From assembly GCA_033980235.1 (NCBI GenBank), contig CM067059.1, positions 20,695,494-20,759,493 of the forward strand: 64,000 bases of DNA. The letters run 5' to 3'. The notes under the pieces are model-generated. The model was not told the DNA's origin. It did not search any database and worked only from the letters and a program-made list of their open reading frames with translations. Below, piece after piece: positions 39,801 through 44,009 of the stretch (within the stretch, counting starts at the first letter, position 1; every line of letters begins with the position of its first letter). Both the position numbers and the translations under genes were made by a program. This DNA is from Diadema setosum (Eukaryota > Echinodermata > Echinoidea > Diadematoida > Diadematidae).

Positions 39801-41850
39801 ATGCTATGGTCCTACAGACATTGTTCATTGTGGCTTGCAGATTGCGTAAGCCCTGTTTCCTAGGATAAACTTTTATTTTGTTATTACTTTCTTGGTGATG
39901 AGTGCACATTTTAAATGCTGAGACTATTCAGTATCCAGCGAATGTGCATGGAACTGTACAATTTGGTTTTGGTTTTTTTGTTTGTTTGTTTTTGGTGTCT
40001 TTGTTTGGTAAATATTTGCACTGTGTGTTATGGATGCTGTCACCAGAGGTATCCATTAAGTTGAAATTCTTGTGCAAATCGGATGCTCTGAAGCTTGTAG
40101 CTGGATTTGTCAAGTCTTTTGTGTGTGAATTTTGTCTCGACAGGTTTTTCAAGAGTACAACAATTTCAATGGAGTTCTGGAAATAGTAAGTGCAATCAAC
40201 TCATCAGCCATCCACAGACTGGAGCACACTTTCAGGGTGAGATTCTGATTCATTCCCTTCTGTGTACATTTTGTGTTTGCACAATTACTATGTGAGAGTA
40301 TGTCAGAATATGTACACCTTTACAGTGGAAGATAGATTTCAAGTTCCCCATGGATTTCCAAACACAAGCACAGTGTAATGAAAGAATGTATATATACACT
40401 GTGTTTGCACTGCACACCGGTGAGAAGTTTCTCAAAACTTCTATGTGTAAAATAGCTTTGCTTGTATGTGCTGTCAGTAAAACTGTCTAGAAATCAGAAA
40501 ACCAACACTCTGGCCCAAATTCATGAAGGTGGTACAATTAAAACCATGGTTTAACCCTATTCTAACTGGGGGGGGTCAAATTGACCCCCCCCTCGACGTT
40601 TCGCGCCATGATTCCGCAACGCGCAAAGATTTTGCCGCGTCGTTTCATGACTTTTTTCATTCGAGTCTCTCGCATATTTTGAGACCAAATTTGCGACGTC
40701 CGGGTACACCGTTCTGAAGTTATGCAATGTTTTGCATATGCATGTCAACCCGAAAAACGCTCGAATTCATGATTTCGTGTGCAAATCCAATGCAAACTGT
40801 GTTTTTTTGTGTAATTGATATAAATTAGATTATTTCAACTTTTAACCATTGAAATAAATCAATTCTAATGTGGATAAGCTTGAAAAAGTGCCTCCAACAA
40901 ATTTTGGCAAAAAAACAATAGAAAACAAAAGATCGAAAAAACAATAAAATACATAAGAAATTAACAAAACAATAAAAAACAAAAGAAAATGATTTTGATT
41001 GCGCTATTTTTTTACTAGAAAATTGTTTGATGTGTCTTGAGGAACTCTGCCACAAAAATTTAATAATCCTTCAGTCTTTTTGATGGAGTTATAGGTGAAA
41101 ATACGATTTCATGCGTTAATTTGCATAATTAATTTATTAAAAAATATGAAATCAAAATTTTTCTATTGTATGACCATGTAATCTTGTAGTTGACATCCGG
41201 CTCTATGTTCAGGCAAAATTTTGCGGCGATCGCGCGATCGGCGGCCGAGATCTGAAGGGGGGGTCAAATTGACCCCCCCCAGTAAAAACTTGGTCTCAAA
41301 TAGCCCAGTTAGAATAGGGTTAAACCATGGTTTATGAAAACTTCAGCATAAATACAATTGACAGATTGTGTACGCCAACAGACGTCCAGTAGCAAATGCG
41401 CATTGGTAGGTGCATGTCAAAGGTATGCCTATTTGCTGTTTATTTTACACCATGGTCTAAATTCGTACCATTGTCTAAGGTTAAACCACCTTTGTTAATT
41501 TGGGCCTTTGGGATTAGATAACACATGTAAACTGAAGCAAGGTTGTCATGCTGTGAGTGAAATAGCACCCTCAATTTGATGCTGGTTACTCTTGTCTTGC
41601 AGGATTTGAGGAAGAAGCAGGCACTGGAGGAGGCTAAGGAGCTTGGGACAGACCATTACAAAAAGTACCAAGAGAAGCTTCGCTCCATCAACCCACCCTG
41701 TGTGCCTTTCCTGGGTAAGGTTTCCCCAACCAACTGAATGGCTAACTATCTACAGAACTTCTTATTGATCAGTTCCAAAACATTGGATTATGATGATAAT
41801 TCATTTCTATCATGCATTGTCCATCTACTACACTATCTTATTGGTGGAGA

Positions 41851-41892
<42 letters not shown>

Positions 41893-43961
41893 CCAAAATG
41901 ATTGAGAAAAATGACTTTTCCACAAATATGTTTTTATAGAGACTCTGTTTTCCCTTCAGTGACTGGCAGCGAGTTCAGTGAACATTTAGCAATTCTAAAT
42001 TTGAAAAGGTGTGTTTTTATACCATTTTGAGAGAAATGTTTGTGATATCTTTAATGAAGTATTACTTTGCAAGCATTCACCCTTGTAAGTTTTCCTGTTT
42101 GCAAATGTAAAGCAGTCCATCATTCCGCTTGGTACAGAATTTGCAAAGTTCCCCCAGAGGGAAGCAACTACATAAGCAGCCTTCCATTCATATCTACATC
42201 ACTCTCTCTCACCTTCCCCCACCCACAGGAATGTACCTGACAAACATTCTCTTCATCGAGCAAGGCAACCCGGACTTCCTGGCCAACTGCTCCGAGGGCT
42301 TGATCAACTTCAGCAAGAGGCGGAGAGTGGCGGAGATCACAGGAGAGATCCAGCAGTACCAGCACCAGCCGTACTGTCTGTCGCAAGAACAAGACATACG
42401 GGTGAGAGGACAACTTGTCCCTTTTTGTTTTAATTGCTGCTGTTATTGTGTTGGTAGTTGTAGTAGTGTATGTGGCAAAATCTTTAACAGAGGCAACTCC
42501 CATTAAAACAAAGTCGTCGGGACTGACAGTTATCTTAAGTTACATCGAAATTTCATTCTAACTAAACAGTAAAGTATATAAAGAGATATGAATCATAATA
42601 TTTCGATCTGAATTTTTCTGTTGCTATAAGAATTTATGGACTGAGGTAAGAAATGTTGTCATCAAACAAAGTTTTCAATATTCATCTTTGTTTCTCATCC
42701 GGACAGAAATTCTTCGAGGAGCTCCATCCCCTCGCGGAGATGACGGAGAAGGAATTCCAGGACTACCTCTACAAGACGTCGCTGGAAATTGAGCCCAGAA
42801 ACTGCAAGCAGCTGCCCAAATATGTAAGTTGCAGCTGCTGGACAAGATTGTAATACAGAGCCATGTTTGGCCACCATGGTAGCACAATGTGCACTGAACA
42901 AGACATTTTCAAAAGTCTTGAGCAACATTCTGTGCAAAGATAAAAAGCTTATGATTTCTAATAAGTGGTTTGTCCATAATAATGATATGGCTTTGAACAC
43001 GTATGTGATTATGATTATCTTTCATGACAGAGCCTCCACTTGTCAATTTTTCTTCTTTCCTCCTCCAGCCCAAAAAGTATGAGTACTCCTTGAAGTCTCC
43101 AGGCATCAAGCCATCAAGCAGTAGACACATGTCGCTGGTCGGTACGTCGCGCCTGACCAGTGACCTACGATCTCCAAGCTTCCAGGTGGGTGGTAGTGGC
43201 TCATCCCTTGTAGCTGACAAGCTCCCTGTGGAATGTGCCTAGGCTCTCTTTCCCTCAAACTGCTAGTGACTAATAGGACAGGAGAAGATCATGTAGTATT
43301 TTGTACTTGTCCCCCTTTGACATTGCTGATCATTTGTGGTGATGATGAGGCATGATCATGATTCAGAGAGGAGAATCTGGCTGGAGTCTGATGTTCCTGT
43401 TAAGTTTGTGTGTGCCCTTACTAAATGCAGTCGGTCAGTTTATTTTGGGACTTTGATATTCTAGTAAATTAATCATGTGGGACTAAATTAATTTTTTTTT
43501 GTGTGTGTGTAACTGCGTCATTAAACATGAATGGGGAAGGATATGGAAATTTAGAGAGAGATAAAAAAAAAAGAACAACAAAAATGCAGTTGCATTCTGA
43601 TCAGTGCATTTACCAAGACAAAGTAAATATGCAAGGTGCTACAAACCCACTTGTGCACTTGCCCGTGGTGACTAGAACTGGCTGTTGGGCAAGTAATATG
43701 AAAGATGGCCTGTCTGTTCCATGTATGGGGCCTTTGCTCGTTTGGGCAAGTTGGTGAGATATTTCTTACAGCGCCCTGATGTCGTGCTCGTTTGCCTCCA
43801 CAGAGGATGCATGACGAAGAAGCCACCTCACCCAAGGCAACGTGTGCCACGCCTCCTTCCCCAAGGACACCCACCATCACGTCCACTCAGACTATCTTTG
43901 ACAGCAGTGTCTTTTCCAGTGTCGATTTAGGAAGTGAGTATTCACCTCCAGGAATAACCAT

Positions 43962-44009
<48 letters not shown>

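Larger units (their letters stand above)
36478..40143. other. SOS intron 20
   Basis: 3666 bp, GT-AG. It holds a CpG-rich segment (about 36950-38720, separate entry), a CTA/TAG-rich microsatellite (37960-38100) and a piggyBac-like MITE (39009-39784). Confidence 0.75.
40237..41602. other. SOS intron 21
   Basis: 1366 bp, GT-AG, mostly made of one MITE (40513-41505) with a second nested inside it (40555-41319). Confidence 0.75.
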
